Positions 23,629 to 33,588 of a stretch of 64,000 nucleotides of DNA are shown piece by piece; position 1 is the stretch's first letter, and each line of letters begins with the position of its first letter. The position numbers were made by a program, and so were the translations under genes. Under the pieces are notes generated by a model. It was not told the DNA's origin. It was given only the letters and a program-made list of their open reading frames with translations, and did not search any database. The DNA is taken from NCBI RefSeq assembly GCF_016808095.1, contig NC_068974.1, forward strand, positions 34,379,090 to 34,443,089, written 5' to 3'. This DNA is from Vigna angularis. Taxonomy: Eukaryota; Streptophyta; Magnoliopsida; Fabales; Fabaceae.

Positions 23629-24564
23629 TAATTCCAACCCCAATGCCATCAATCAAAGCCAACTCGACAACCACGTTCCTACAGCTAAATTCATTGCTCA
23701 AGTCTCAAGTCTCAAGTCTCAAGTCTCAATTAAACTGCCTTTATTAACATGACAAACGTAACCATAACGTTTACGTGTAGCTTAGTATTGAAGCTGATCA
23801 TTGGAAAATCAAATAGACTAATGATAGTATGAGATATTTTTATATTAATTTGATACAGAGTACAAGGTTATAAAAATATAAACTTTTATATTTTTTTTTT
23901 GAAAAAAAGAGAGTAAAAAAGTAAGAAAGGATTTATGTTAAATGAATATAAAAAATTTAAGTTAAAGAATAATTTTTTAATTAAATAAAATAAGACAAAA
24001 ATTAAGATGATGCATGGCATTATGCTTGCTTTCTTTCATACCTAGCTTAATATGGGTCGAGGTTATAAGGTTATTGAGTCCTGAATGTTTTTTATTGTCA
24101 CTTATCTTTCACTCTATTCGGTCAAATTGAGAAATTATTTGTAGAAGGTAATTTCATGCCAAAGTTAGCATAGATTTACAAAGTCTAATTAATCAGGGTC
24201 TTTTTGTATATCCTACGCAAGGCTCTTTATCTTTAGCAAAAATGAACGTGCTACTCCACCGTCGTAACTATGTTAGCGTTGCGTTTACGTGGCCAATAAA
24301 TAACTTGTGAACTTTAAAAATCAGCATTCAATAGTCAACGTCTTATACTACTAAGCAACCACAAGCTTTTGAAGAGTTTAGAATAAAGATCATGGCAAAG
24401 CTTAAGGCCTAATTCTTGGCTAATTTGCAACCCAATTCCCCTCTCTTTATATTCTCTTCAGTGCAAGCTCTCTTCAACATCCTCTGATCAGTCATTGAAG
24501 AAGTACTTCAAAACCATCACATAAGAGGAAAGAATAAAAACAAAACTCTGCCTAGATCACGAAG
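23629..24564 (+). promoter_or_regulatory. Upstream region of Root_cap gene 1, shared with gene 2
   Basis: Parts of this region are homologous to 30,456-31,024 in front of the second gene: CCAATGCCATC/AATCAAAGC near 23,640, CCACGTTCC...AGCTAAATT near 23,675, and CTAAGCAACCACAA near 24,350. An ABRE-type ACGTGGC sits at 24,287-24,293, followed at once by CCAATAAA. A TATA-like TTTATATT lies at 24,446-24,453. A 7-bp repeat (AGTCTCA)4 at 23,701-23,728 is found only in this copy. ABA or stress control is a guess from the ABRE alone. Confidence 0.45.
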
Positions 24565-25914
24565 ATGGGTGGAAGAAAGTGGAACATCTTGGTGGCCATC
24601 TTCATCTTACTTATTGCCATGGAAGCTGCCATTGCTCAAGGTGAAGGCAAAGGCAATGACAATGGCAAAGGCAATGACAATGACAATGGTAATGGTAATG
24701 GAAATGGAAACGGAAACGGAAACGGTAATGGAAGTGATAAGAAAGAGAAGGAGAAGGAAAAGAAGGAGAAAAAGCCAAAAGAGAAAAAGCCAAAGAAGCA
24801 ACGTGATGAAGCCTCGGATTATGACAAGCTGTCAGCACTACCATCAGGTCAAGAACGAGGGTTCTGCAGAACAAACACCACCTGTGAGTTCAAGACCATT
24901 GTGTGTCCAACCGAGTGCGCAAAGAGGAAGCCCAAGAAGAACAAGAATTCGAAGGCATGTTTCATTGACTGTAGCAGCAGCAAATGTGAAGCCACCTGCA
25001 AGGGTAAGTTCCAAGGAACCTTAACTTTTGTTTAAAAGGTGTATATCTACAACTTTGTAAGGTCAAAGGGTAAACAGTTCTTGTACTCAATGATCATCAT
25101 ACAAACCGGATAATTAATTATAAAGTGTTGAAGAATTGAAAGTGGAACTTACGTTGAATTTGTTTGTTTGACAGTAAGGAAAGCTAACTGTGATGGGTAT
25201 GGATCTCTGTGTTATGATCCTCGCTTTGTGGGTGGTGATGGTGTGATGTTCTACTTCCACGGTGCCAAAGGAGGAAACTTCGCCATTGTTTCTGATGAAG
25301 AGTTCCAAATCAATGCTCACTTTATTGGTACTCGACCAGAAGGAAGGACTCGTGACTACACATGGGTGCAAGCACTTGCTGTGATGTTTGACTCACACAG
25401 TCTTGTTATTGCAGCCAATAGAGTGTCTCATTGGAATGACAACGTTGATTCTCTCACAGTGAAGTGGGATGGTGAACTAATCAGTGTTCCAACTGATGGA
25501 GATGCTGAATGGAGGGCCAATGGAGATGAAAGAGAAGTGGTCGTGGAGAGAACCGATGAGACCAACACTGTGAGAGTGATGGTTTCGGGTTTGGTTGAGA
25601 TGGACATAAGTGTGAAGCCTATTGGAGAGCAAGAAAACAAGGTTCACAATTACCAACTGCCATCAGATGATGCTTTTGCTCATTTGGAGACACAATTCAG
25701 ATTTAAGAAAAGTACAGATCATTTTGAAGGAGTTTTGGGTCAGACTTACAGACCAGGGTATGTTAGCCCTGTCAAGAGAGGGGTTCCTATGCCAATGATG
25801 GGTGGGGAGAACAAGTACGAGACTCTCTCTCTCTTTTCCACATCGTGCCAACGATGCATGTTCCAGAGGCCATCCAGCATAGCAAGCACTGAAGGACTTG
25901 TTGCTCAGTACTGA
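24565..25914 (+). CDS. Root_cap domain (LEA-related) secreted protein, copy 1
   Basis: Two exons, 24565-25003 and 25175-25914, joined after AAG G by a 171-bp GT-AG intron; 392 residues. Residues 1-24 are a signal peptide (cleavage about AIA/QG). Then come a low-complexity Gly/Asn/Asp-rich linker (about 25-57), a Lys/Glu-rich segment (about 58-85), a cysteine-rich module (FCRTNTTC...CPTEC...CFIDC...CEATC, about 100-146) and the conserved C-terminal part, including FRFKKSTDHFEGVLGQTYRP, typical of the plant Root_cap family (annotated in Arabidopsis as LEA-protein-related). Function is not established; relatives are expressed in root tips, and a role in cell-wall or extracellular matrix is inference. 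The paralogue at 31,025 is about 90% identical. Confidence 0.9.
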
Positions 25915-26390
25915 TATCATGCATCATGAAAAGTAATACATTCTTCGTGATCACACTGTTGACATCTTGCATTTTGGTTTCTTTTTAATGTATTAAGACA
26001 AATAAGGGCCTAAAATGTTGCCCATGATCATCATTTTGTAAAATGTAATAGTGATTAACGTGTACTGAAGATATGAAGAATCATTTTTTTTAACTTCTAA
26101 TCCATGACCTACTTATTATCCCACAATAAAGTGGAGTTTTTTAATTTGTTCAACCAGAAAGGCCATTTATCATACGAATCAATCGGAAGCAGAGAAGGTG
26201 TAGGTTCATTAACAGCTTTAGAAAGGTTTAATACAAAGAGTCGTTGGTCATAATACCTTCCTCTGCAAAAAAGTTGTTCTCTGGCATTACAATCTAATCA
26301 GGTTAAGATGATTTTTAATCCCAACATTTCCTAGCAGTGCTGAAGAAATCAAATTAATTGCAGTAGTGGACATACGTATCACATCATCTA
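25915..26390 (+). terminator. 3' flank of Root_cap gene 1
   Basis: The first ~165 bp after the stop are homologous to the flank of the second gene (shared TATCATGC.TCATGAAA, AACATCTTGCATTT..GGTTTCTTT, AAATAAGGGCCT, GTTGCCCATGAT). This defines the right side of the duplicated block near 26,080. AATGTATTAAG is a possible polyadenylation signal. The rest has no gene. Confidence 0.5.
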
Positions 26391-26399
26391 GATGTTTGT

Positions 26400-27060
26400 A
26401 GACGTAAGTTTCAGAAGAACTTTTTCTTTTCTCAAAATTGAAGTAGATTCAGAATCATCTCAATAAACATATTCTTTTCGATCCTCTACAGGATTGTAGG
26501 AGGTAAATGCGTTGACGTGTATGGAATCTACCACCTGTTAGTCATAGGCTTGGGAAAACTCTTGTTCTTGCAACACCATACCTGTGCTTAGGTGAGTGAT
26601 GATTTCACATTCCACAAATATAACAGAAACCCCTTCTTCTTGAAGGAGGGGTTAGCAAGACAATAGAGATTGTCATTTTTATTGATTTCTCTTATTGTGA
26701 TAAGGTCTTGTTTCTTTTGTGGGTTAAGTTGTTCTGCATAAGATTTTTTCAAGAACATAAAGCTTCCTTGCAGCTTGACACTTCCTTCATTTGGTGTCTT
26801 CAATAACGATGCATGTGATCAGGTTTGATAGAGAAATTTTCTTGTGCCTGTGTTTCAATTGCTGCTTGTAGCCTAGGTTGTCCATGATTTTGGAAACTAT
26901 TTGATCAACATCTCCAACATGAACTCATCCAAGAAGAAAACATTACATTTTCCTTCCACAACGTTACAGAAAGATCCCAGGCTTATTTGAGAACATAAAT
27001 GATCAATTTCTCACTCATAACAAGGCATGACAAGTACCCCAACCATGAAATTCTCTCTGT
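26400..27060 (-). pseudogene. Ty1/copia gag relic (UBN2 plus zinc knuckle)
   Basis: On the minus strand a broken frame reads VGDVDQIVSKIMDNLGYKQQ, then LKHRHKKISLSNLITCIVIEDTK, a stop, a diverged basic linker and finally NPSFKKKG followed, after a frame shift, by a C-x2-C-G...H zinc-knuckle remnant near 26,610. This order is that of a plant copia gag. No protease, integrase or reverse transcriptase follows, and the left side on the plus strand fades near 26,400. The relic stops at the hAT insertion at 27,068. Confidence 0.65.
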
Positions 27061-28080
27061 TGACTCACCTATGTGTAGAGGTGAGCAAATAGAACTGAAC
27101 TGCACTCTACTACTAAAATCTGTACTGAACTAAAAACTAATTTGTTTAAACTGAACTGTAAAACAGTTGAGACAAACTGAACTATTTTTTGTTTTATCAA
27201 ACTGGACTGAACTGAACTATACTAAATTGTACTAAACTACAATATAAACTAAATTGAACTAGTAAGTATACTAATTTTAAACTGAATTGTACTAATTTTA
27301 AACTGAACTGTACTAGCTTTTAAACTGAATAATATAACAATACATGTTCTTTTTAATTGAAATTTATTTTAATATTTATTTTATTTTATTCATAAGTGTC
27401 TTACAAATTAACTTTTTAATTATTTGATATTATTATTTTCTATATTATTTATATTTTTTTTATTATTATATGTGTATGGGAATTATTTTATTATTTATTT
27501 ATTTATTTTATTTTATTTTTTATTTTTGTATTTATATTTATTTTGTCATGAATATTATTTTACTTTCATATTTATTTTTTTAATTTTTTATTTATATTTT
27601 TTTTGTTTTATATGTGTATATAATTTATTTTATCTTTTTATCTACTTATTTTATTTTAAAATAATTTTTTATTTATATTTATTTTGTTGCCTCATAAAAT
27701 TGTTTTATTAATCAATTATTTATTATTTATATTTTATTATGTAAAAATTAAACTAATATTTATTAATTATTATAATATAATAAAAGATGATACTATAAAA
27801 GTTACTCTTAATAAACCTTTGTTAATTTTTTTGTCATTTGATATTTCTATAATATTAATTATTTTTGCTATATTACTATTTTTTTATGATATTTCATTAT
27901 ATAGTCATTTAATAAAATTTAACATTAAAAATATATTTTAGTTTTAGTCTGTAAAATACTATCATTTAAAAATAATAATATTGATATTTATTTTAAAGTA
28001 AGTTGATTTTTAAAATAAATAATTATTTTAGTGTGTGCACTTACACACATTTTAATATCATTAAAAGTTTTTTTAACATA

Positions 28081-28253
28081 TTTTTACATATTTAATAATA
28101 TGTTAAAGAATATAATATATTTAAAGTATTATTTTTTTATATAGTTTTTTTTAGGATTAAATATTTTTACATATTTAATAATATGTTAAAGAATATAATA
28201 TATTTAAAGTATTATTTTTTTATATAGTCTTTTTTTTAGGATTAAATATGTTT
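28081..28253. repeat. 83-bp tandem duplication over the Mutator-like element's left tip
   Basis: The sequence from TTTTTACATATTTAATAATA through ATATAGT-T-run and AGGATTAAATAT occurs at 28,081 and again at 28,164. The first copy therefore already contains AGGATTAAATAT, the tip of the nested element. Confidence 0.85.
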
Positions 28254-28302
28254 TTCGTTCCTTAAGTACCACTGATTTTTGGTTTTAATCCCTACTCAAA
28301 AC

Positions 28303-28476
28303 ATTGATGGCATTTAGTCCTCGTAGTATTAAAACATGTAAAAATAATCCTTAAAAATGGACGACGTCAATTTTTAATTGATCTGGAAAATTGATGGCAT
28401 TTAGTCCTCGTAGTATTAAAACATGTAAAAATAATCCTTAAAAATGGACGACGTCAATTTTTAATTGATCTGGAAA
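28303..28476. repeat. 87-bp tandem duplication inside the left inverted repeat
   Basis: ATTGATGGCATTTAGTCCTC through TTGATCTGGAAA occurs twice head to tail (28,303 and 28,390) with no visible difference. The right inverted repeat has it once, so the duplication arose after the element formed and is recent. Confidence 0.9.
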
Positions 28477-28617
28477 ACGACAATGCTACGTCTTCTGCCA
28501 GCTTCTGTCGCGTTGCTTATATCGTAAAAACCCTTGTGGCCATCTTCTTCCGAGATAAATGCCTAACCCAATCTTTGCCTCTGTTCACCTCAAGCCACTA
28601 CCAAAGGGGTTAACCCT

Positions 28618-29409
28618 CTAAGCAATAGATATAGAACGAAAACCATAAACACACTCCAACGTTTTCAATCCTAGTGAACAATGAGATAGAAGAATTAACC
28701 AATAAAGGGCATGATAAAAAAAAAACAAAGAATACGCTTTCGTCTTCGACACTAGCAGTGAGTGTTGCTGGGGACGTTTGGCGTTTGAGAAAAAAACCCT
28801 CGCATTGAGAGGGAGGAGAGCAGCGCTCGTGACGCCGGTGAGGGAGCGATTCCGGCGAGAACAGCGGCAGCCAGCTTTGTCGACGGTGGCTGGTTTCATT
28901 CGTGGTGGTGGAGACTCGTCACAAAGAAGCAACGATTCTCCTCTCTCACGCGCAGACGGGTCCTGTTGATGATGGGTTTCGCCGGCGATGCCTTGGATCG
29001 GGTGGCGACGACTCCGGCAGCAAGCCGCATCACCGGTGCGACCTTGACTCATGGTCCCAGAGGCGGCGACTAGGTGCGGCGTGAATGGCTTGGATGCGCT
29101 GTAGAGGGTGAATGTGTCTTCCTCTCGCGCGAAGGAGAAGGGGCAAAGTGGTGGTGGTCCGCCGTGAAGGGCGGTGCCTTTTTCGGCGCAAGTACCGTAA
29201 CACCGTGGACAGCGGCGTGGTGGCTGTTTGAGTGGTGGCTGAGGCGGCAACGTCCATGCGGTGGCGACTCGTATCTTCGTCAGCACCTCCAATCGGGTTC
29301 GAACGACGTCATGTGTTGGTGACTTGATCTGGCAAACAGAGAACAGTGAAGCTGGCAGAGGACGTGACATTGCCGTTTGCCAGATCAACCAAAAGTTGAC
29401 GTCGTCCAT
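28618..29409 (-). other. 263-codon open frame in the Mutator-like element's GC-rich core
   Basis: A frame on the minus strand starts inside the right inverted repeat (MDDVNFWLIWQ) and stays open across the GC-rich core to 28,618. The protein is rich in Arg, Pro, Ser and Cys with no known domain. Both strands show long open frames here, which high GC alone can cause. It could be a captured gene fragment (as in Pack-MULEs) or a chance frame; a true protein is unlikely. Confidence 0.3.
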
Positions 29410-29976
29410 TTTTAAAGACTACTTTTACATGTTTTAATACTACGAGGACTAAATGCCATCAATGTTTTGAGTAGAGACTAAAACAAAAAATTAGTGATAC
29501 ATGAAAAGCATATTTAACCTTTTTTTTTTAATGATTTCTATTACTTAATCATTTAATAAAATAAAATTTAAAAAAATATATTTTACTTTTATTACTTAAA
29601 ATAATATTATTTAAAAAGTAATATGTGTTTATTGATAAAAAAAATTTAAAAATTTGTGATAAAAAAGTTTTATCTTAAAAATTTCATTATTAATTTTTTA
29701 TGTGAACGGTTTCTTTTATTAATATTTTATTATTAAATAACGTTTTTGGCAAGACGAAACAGTTGGATGAGAACTGGAGAAAAGAAAAAAGAGTAAATAC
29801 AGTTCTCACAGTTAACTGAACCAAAACTGTTATAAGTTCAGTTTTTAAAAAGCAAACCATAAAATAGTATACTGAACTTTTAGTAAAAGTGAATCAGTTT
29901 TTTTTTAAGTATAATATAGTATAGTTAACTATAGTACAGTACAAATAAATTATTTTTGTCTAACCCTACCTATGTG

Positions 29977-30455
29977 CGTGAGTACATAATGAGAGATATT
30001 TCAACTCAACTAAAAAGACTTAAGATTGATATGCCTGAATCTTTTTTTACATTTTGAAAACCCTTTTCAAATATTTCCTGCAGTACAACTGATTAATGAC
30101 CATATGTATTTAGAAAGGATAATAATGAAGTAGCATAACTCTACTACTAATGAGACTAACATATAGTTGTCAACGGCTCAAACCAATTGGAAGGAAAATG
30201 GTAAATACCACCTTAAGTTAATATTTAGTATAGAAGCAATGTGTTTCTTTTATGTAAAAAGATGGGAGACATATAGTGAAAAATAACCAACCTTTAAAAA
30301 ATTGTTTGAGAAAAGAAAAGTAATTGAATCTTGTTTGTTTGTTAAGAAATCTTTTATCTTTGCCGACTCCACCAACATCTGATATAGTATATACAAACGA
30401 GTAAGTACGCATAAATTGACTTGCATAGTTGCATATAAAGTAGTCCAAGGTGGTG
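29977..30455. other. Spacer between the transposon nest and Root_cap gene 2
   Basis: No gene or repeat boundary recognised. The minus-strand frames at 30,218-30,544 overlap the relic described next and lack domain similarity. Confidence 0.35.
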
Positions 30456-30550
30456 CTGTTCCAGATCCAATGCCATCGATCAAAGCTTCTTCTCAACTCA
30501 CCCACGTTCCCAGAGCTAAATTGATTGCTAATGCTCTCTCTCAACGTTGA
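30445..30550 (+). pseudogene. C-terminal coding remnant of an unknown protein
   Basis: On the plus strand a frame reads VQGGAVPDPMPSIKASSQL then THVPRAKLIANALSQR and a stop at 30,548-30,550. A diverged copy with small deletions lies at 23,629-23,700 in front of the other Root_cap gene, so this piece was part of the duplicated block. It looks like the end of a neighbouring gene carried along in the duplication. The family is not recognised. Confidence 0.4.
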
Positions 30551-31024
30551 AATTCACAAAAATAGCTTTCTTTCGTTACATTACATGACATACATAAATG
30601 TGATGTAACCATAACATTAATTCGTAGCTTAGGATTGAAGTTAATCATTTGAAAATGTGCAATAAATAAGCCTATAATCTTCAATTGCAAGTCTTTTCTT
30701 TTGAACAATTCAGCTCTTATGTAGATCCTAGAGCTCCCTTTTAATGTTAGTCAAAACAAGGTGCTAGGACATTCATAGGAGGAAGGAATTGAATCTATTT
30801 AAACATAAAGTCAGTGTTGTTTTTACTTGGTCAATAGCTCTCCTCGGGACTTTAATAATTCAGAATTGAGTATTTTACACATCAGTGCATCACACGACTA
30901 AGCAACCACAAACTTTCAGCAAAACTTAAGCCGAACATCTAGGCCAATTTGCATGTCATATCCTCTACAAATATTCTGTTTCGCTCACTGTTCTCCCAAC
31001 CATCCTGGCCGAGGATTGCAAATC
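30551..31024 (+). promoter_or_regulatory. Upstream region of Root_cap gene 2
   Basis: Shares CTAAGCAACCACAA (about 30,898) and a short AAGC..AACTTAAG.C block with the first gene's promoter. The ABRE of the first copy is not conserved here. An in-frame ATG at 30,953 would lengthen the protein but falls where the first copy has non-coding leader, so it was not used as the start. Confidence 0.4.
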
Positions 31025-32340
31025 ATGAAGATGGGTGGAAGAAAGTGGAGCATCTTGGTGGCCATCTTCATCTTGCTTATGGCCATGGAAGCTGCCATTG
31101 TTCAAGGTCAAGGCAATGGCAATGACAATGGTAATGGTAATGGAAACGGTAAAGGAAGTGATAAGAAAGAGAAGGATAAGGAAAAGAAGGAGAAAAAGCA
31201 AAAAGAGAAAAAGCCAAAGAAGGAACGTGATGAAGCCTCGGATTATGACAAGCTGTCAGCACTGCCATCAGGTCAAGAACGAGGGTTCTGCAGAACAAAC
31301 ACCACCTGTGAGTTTAAGACTATAGTGTGTCCAACCGAGTGCGCAAAGAGGAAGCCCAAGAAGAACAAGAAGTCGAAGGCATGCTTCATTGACTGTAGCA
31401 GCAGCAAATGTGAAGCCACCTGCAAGGGTAAGTTCCAAGGAACCTCAACTTTTGTTTAAAAGGTGTATATCTACAACTTTGTAATATATAGAAGAGTGAA
31501 CAGTTCTTGTACTCAATCATCATCATACAAACTGGATAATTAATTATAAAGTGTCGAAGAATTGAAAGTGGAACTTATGTTGAATTTGTTTGTTTGACAG
31601 TGAGGAAAGCTAACTGTGATGGGTATGGATCTCTGTGTTATGATCCTCGCTTTGTGGGTGGTGATGGTGTGATGTTCTACTTCCACGGTGCCAAAGGAGG
31701 AAACTTTGCCATTGTTTCTGATGATGAGTTCCAAATCAATGCTCACTTCATTGGTACTCGACCACAAGGAAGGACTCGTGACTACACATGGGTGCAAGCA
31801 CTTGCTGTCATGTTTGATTCACACACTCTTTTGATTGCAGCCAATAGAGTATCTCATTGGGATGACACCGTTGATTCTCTCACAATAAAGTGGGATGGAG
31901 AACTAGTCAATGTTCCCATCGATGGAGAAGCTGAATGGAGGGCCAATGGTAATGAAAGAGAAGTGGTTGTGGAGAGAACCGATGAGACCAACACTGTGAG
32001 AGTGATGGTTTCGGGTTTGGTTGAGATGGACATAAGTGTGAAGCCTATTGGAGAGAAAGAAAACAAGGTTCACAATTACCAGTTGCCACAAGATGATTCT
32101 TTTGCCCATTTGGAGACACAGTTCAGGTTTAAGAAAAGTACAGATCATTTTGAAGGAGTTTTGGGACAGACTTACAGGCCAGGGTATGTTAGCCCTGTCA
32201 AGAGAGGGGTTCCTATGCCAATGATGGGTGGGGAGAACAAGTACGAGACTCCCTCTCTCTTTTCAACATCATGCAAACGATGCATGTTCCAGAGGCCATC
32301 TGAAATAGCAAACACAAAAGGATTAGTTGCTAAGTATTGA
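31025..32340 (+). CDS. Root_cap domain (LEA-related) secreted protein, copy 2
   Basis: Two exons, 31025-31427 and 31601-32340, with a 173-bp intron; 380 residues. Same architecture as the copy at 24,565: signal peptide (MKMGGRKWSILVAIFILLMA), Gly/Asn linker, Lys/Glu segment, cysteine module and Root_cap C-terminus ending LVAKY. The start at 31025 adds Met-Lys before the ATG (31031) that corresponds to the other copy's start; either may be used. The Gly/Asn linker is about 14 residues shorter, the main length difference. The second exon has the same 740 bp as copy 1, with only substitutions, and most read as conservative. Intron and flanks are also closely similar, so the duplication is fairly recent or has been homogenised. 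Confidence 0.9.
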
Positions 32341-33389
32341 TATCATGCTTCATGAAACAGTATAAGATTTTCTTAGTAACCAAATATTTAACATCTTGCA
32401 TTTGGTTTCTTTCTATTGTATTCAAAAAATAAGGGCCTGAACTGTTGCCCATGATATCATTAAATTATACTGATTAATGAGTATTACAGATATGAAGAAG
32501 TGACTATTCCCTGATGAAGTTTTTTGCCAGTGTAGAATTTTAAAAAAACTGTGGCAACAAACTATTTCAAATTCACATTTTGTGTTTCTTCCCCTTGATT
32601 TAAATTTGTCTTTAAGTGAATCTAACGTGGAGGGTATATTTTTCAATGGTGATCAATAAGTAGTGAAATGTCTTAAATGAATTAGACAATTTTTGTTCAC
32701 TTTTTTTTGGATTAGATGGATGAATTAACTATATTTGTATTTGCAAATGAAGTGTTATTGGTAAATGTAACTACTTTTTTATCAATGATTTTATATATAA
32801 CCTTGATTTGAGGAGTTAGAGTTATAAGCAAGCTCCCATGTCGTAATAAAATGTTTCGGCAAACTATTTTGCAGGTTTTATTTAACATAGATACAGGTGG
32901 ATCATGTTCTTAACTTTCAATATATTATTTAGACTACCTTGTACCAAGTGTAGGTTTAATTCTTAGTTAACACGGTCCTAGAAAGCCTTAAGTCTCCACC
33001 TTTAAGGTTGAGCTAGAATCTAGATTAAGACACACAATAAAGTTGATAAGGCAAACCTTTCAGGTTGTTCTAGATGTGAAAGTGTTAAGCTGTTTTGCTT
33101 TAACATCGTAATTCTTATGTTACTATCATGCAATAGTTGGATGCATGTATCTATGCAAATGTTACTTGAGAGGTGCACGGTGACTCTGTATACAGGTTGA
33201 GTACTCAAATCAAATAAAACTGATTTGGCCTAAACATTTGTCTTTGGGCCATTCTGCTTATTCTGATATTTATAGCAGATCTACAATTGAATTGAAGCCT
33301 CATTAAAATAAGAAATGTGTGGTAAAAGGCTTTTTGATTTGCTTTAATGGGTTATTAGTTGCAAAATAAAGCATAAAATAACTCAAAAG
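32341..33389. other. 3' flank of Root_cap gene 2 and spacer
   Basis: The first ~160 bp match the flank of the other copy (AAATAAGGGCCTGAACTGTTGCCCATGAT). Beyond that no gene is seen. Confidence 0.4.
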
Positions 33390-33486
33390 TAGGGATGACA
33401 AAACGGGCTAATTTGATCCATTTAACTAATTAGAAATGGGTTGGAATTTACAATCTGGCTTGGTGAGCTCAATCAATTTTCAATCA
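33390..33486. mobile_element. hAT-MITE end fragment
   Basis: TAGGGATGACAAAACGGGC is the common tip of legume hAT-type miniature elements and resembles the tips at 55,586 and 56,141. No second end is present; the copy appears truncated next to an LTR-like piece. Confidence 0.35.
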
Positions 33487-33588
33487 TGTTAAAAAGTGGA
33501 TTTTAAGTCTAACTCAAACCCTCGAAACCAACCTGTAAGGTGAGGTTTGCACACATTTATATCTCTAGTCGATGTAGAACTTCCAACA
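33487..33588 (-). mobile_element. TRIM-family solo LTR relic
   Basis: Read on the minus strand it starts TGTTGGAAGTTCTACATCGA and ends CACTTTTTAACA, and resembles the LTR at 59,501-59,620 along its whole length (CTAGAGAT, ATATAAATGTG.GCAA.CCTC, TTACAGGTTGG, GGTTTGAGTTAGACTTAAA). It is probably a diverged single LTR of the same miniature retrotransposon family. Confidence 0.5.

Larger units (their letters stand above)
28238..29520. mobile_element. Mutator-like (MULE) element with ~180-bp terminal inverted repeats
   Basis: The left end AGGATTAAATATGTTTTTCG and the complement of the right end AGGTTAAATATGCTTTTCAT begin inverted repeats that can be followed for about 180 bp (through ACTCAAAACATTGATGGCAT, CCTCGTAGTATTAAAACATG, AATGGACGACGTCAA and TGATCTGG.AAACG.CAATG to TCTGCCAGCTTC). 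Flanks are T-runs (CTTTTTTTT left, TTTTTTTTT right), compatible with a 9-bp target duplication but of low information. Long inverted repeats, and tips of GGTTAAATATG type, are typical of legume MULE-like elements. No transposase is present. The centre is GC-rich, unlike everything around it. Confidence 0.8.
27068..29976. mobile_element. hAT-like non-autonomous element with 8-bp TSD
   Basis: The element (27,076-29,968) starts TAGAGGTGAGCAAA and ends with the complement of TAGGGTTAGACAAA. It is flanked on both sides by the perfect 8-bp duplication CCTATGTG (27,068-27,075 and 29,969-29,976). Its left end carries many ACTGAACT / ACTGTACTAA words and its right end the inverted AGTTCAGT / AGTACAGT, as expected of transposase-binding subterminal repeats. 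There is no hAT transposase, so it depends on a helper. About 1.3 kb of its length is a nested Mutator-like element. Tips of TA(G)NG type and an 8-bp duplication are standard for hAT. Confidence 0.85.

Noticed and set aside
24569..25024. Second long frame over Root_cap gene 1 (Met/Arg-rich) and complementary-strand frames
   Set aside because: These are shadows created by the GN/KE-rich low-complexity coding sequence; the other frame has signal peptide and domain.
27424..27941. Hydrophobic Phe/Tyr/Leu-rich frames resembling membrane proteins
   Set aside because: They come from T-rich simple DNA inside the hAT-like element; composition alone explains them.
30218..30544. 108-codon minus-strand frame upstream of Root_cap gene 2
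   Set aside because: It overlaps the better supported plus-strand C-terminal remnant, and has no domain.
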